DNA from: Paenibacillus sp. MZ04-78.2
GTDB lineage: Bacteria; Bacillota; Bacilli; Paenibacillales; NBRC-103111
Direction of reading: 5' to 3'
Length of the DNA stretch: 64,000 nucleotides
Assembly: GCF_024213375.1 (NCBI RefSeq)
Contig: NZ_JANAVJ010000002.1
Location: 62,001-126,000 of the forward strand
A program made the translations under genes and the position numbers. Below are positions 63,557 through 64,000 of this stretch, in pieces (the stretch's first letter is position 1; each line of letters opens with the position of its first letter). The notes below the pieces were generated by a model. It did not search any database and was not told the DNA's origin. It worked only from the letters and a program-made list of their open reading frames with translations.

Positions 63557-64000
63557 TCAGTTGGTCTTTGCCAACAAACGCAGTCCTTCTTGCAAGATGT
63601 TCATGCTGGCATTGTGGTCGCGGTCATGGTGCGTCCCGCATCCTGAACAGATCCACACTCGCAAGTTTAGATTTTTCACTTCGGGGTTGCGCGATTGGCA
63701 TACATGACAAAGTTGACTGCTTGGATAGTTTTTGGCGACCATGCTGATCGTGCGACCATGCCACGTTGCTTTATATTCCAGCATCGTGCGAAGGGTTGAC
63801 CAGCTTGCTTCAGCAATCGACTTTGCTAACTTGTGATTTTTCATTAGATTTCGAACCTGCAAATCTTCCAGGCAGATCGTTTGGTTTTCACGGACCCACT
63901 TGGTTGAGAGCTGATGTAGAAAGTCTTTCCGGGCGTTAGCGATTTGCTCATGCATGCGAGCGACTTTTTGCTTCGCTTTTCGATAGTTAGATCCACCTTT
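63557..64000 (-). CDS. tnpB: TnpB (OrfB) of an IS200/IS605 element, 3' part
   Basis: The frame enters from the right edge and ends at the TGA at 63557-63559; 147 codons are visible. The RuvC-like nuclease and zinc finger of TnpB are present: [21 protein letters not shown] holds the RuvC-II Glu, [13 protein letters not shown] and ICSGCGTHH are the four-Cys finger, and [15 protein letters not shown] carries the RuvC-III Asp. Intact so far as visible. TnpB is an RNA-guided DNA nuclease that cuts at the donor site. The guide RNA comes from the region behind this gene (63451-63556). Confidence 0.9.
   Translation of the reverse strand, partial: KGGSNYRKAKQKVARMHEQIANARKDFLHQLSTKWVRENQTICLEDLQVRNLMKNHKLAKSIAEASWSTLRTMLEYKATWHGRTISMVAKNYPSSQLCHVCQSRNPEVKNLNLRVWICSGCGTHHDRDHNASMNILQEGLRLLAKTN

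Noticed and set aside
1-64000. tRNA, rRNA and CRISPR arrays
   Set aside because: No cloverleaf with CCA-type ends, no rRNA-like sequence and no regularly spaced repeats seen by eye; a covariance-model search would be needed to be sure.

Overview
The window looks like a chromosomal segment of a moderately GC-rich Gram-positive endospore former, most likely Paenibacillaceae. This rests on Shine-Dalgarno sequences close to AGGAGG before nearly every gene, frequent TTG/GTG starts, sigma-A promoters, and genes typical of Bacillales: ytpB, racE, the ytxG/ytxH pair, yuzB, bacillopeptidase F, LysM-M14 endopeptidase, LCP protein. No rRNA, tRNA or CRISPR array was seen. The assignment is inference; no search was run.

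Layout. 1-9 kb: end of ytpB, two unknown genes, a deleted MATE-type transporter coupled to an MFS exporter, nitroreductase, cold-shock gene, methyltransferase, a manganese riboswitch with terC, a very long imperfect palindrome, and a TPP enzyme. 9-19 kb: oligoendopeptidase F with two possible starts, LapA-like protein, a PAS-PAS-GGDEF diguanylate cyclase, a secreted beta-propeller protein, DUF92, FAH hydrolase and CapA. 19-28 kb: a three-gene ABC exporter, phosphoesterase, MFS exporter, a haem-oxygenase-like diiron protein with an unknown partner, an O-methyltransferase and an rRNA methyltransferase. 28-37 kb: a cyclic-di-GMP riboswitch in front of a 101-residue unknown gene, MFS, YuzB, an A-type-like protein, a wrecked HxlR regulator before an AI-2E family transporter, PfpI protein, then wall genes (M14 endopeptidase, glutamate racemase, lipoprotein deacetylase). 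37-47 kb: a 1777-residue bacillopeptidase F, BdbC, and a coupled glucoamylase-type GH15 / glucose dehydrogenase operon. 47-52 kb is accessory: a divergent pair including an XRE-LytTR fusion regulator, a CPBP protease remnant and an AT-rich agr-like peptide-signalling operon. 52-64 kb: phosphodiester glycosidase, ytxGH, an MnmH fragment, an IS605-like end, KDPG aldolase, a lipoprotein/response regulator/kinase operon, LCP protein, DUF2339 membrane protein, a SufR-like regulator, and a TnpB gene running off the right edge.

Themes. Envelope work dominates. Cyclic-di-GMP appears twice, as a synthase gene and as a riboswitch. Several relics (MATE, HxlR, CPBP, MnmH) point to gene loss by deletion. 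The strongest candidates for something new are the agr-like module with no kinase and a Cys-free propeptide, the riboswitch-controlled unknown gene, and the roughly 220-bp palindrome that contains the terC stop codon.
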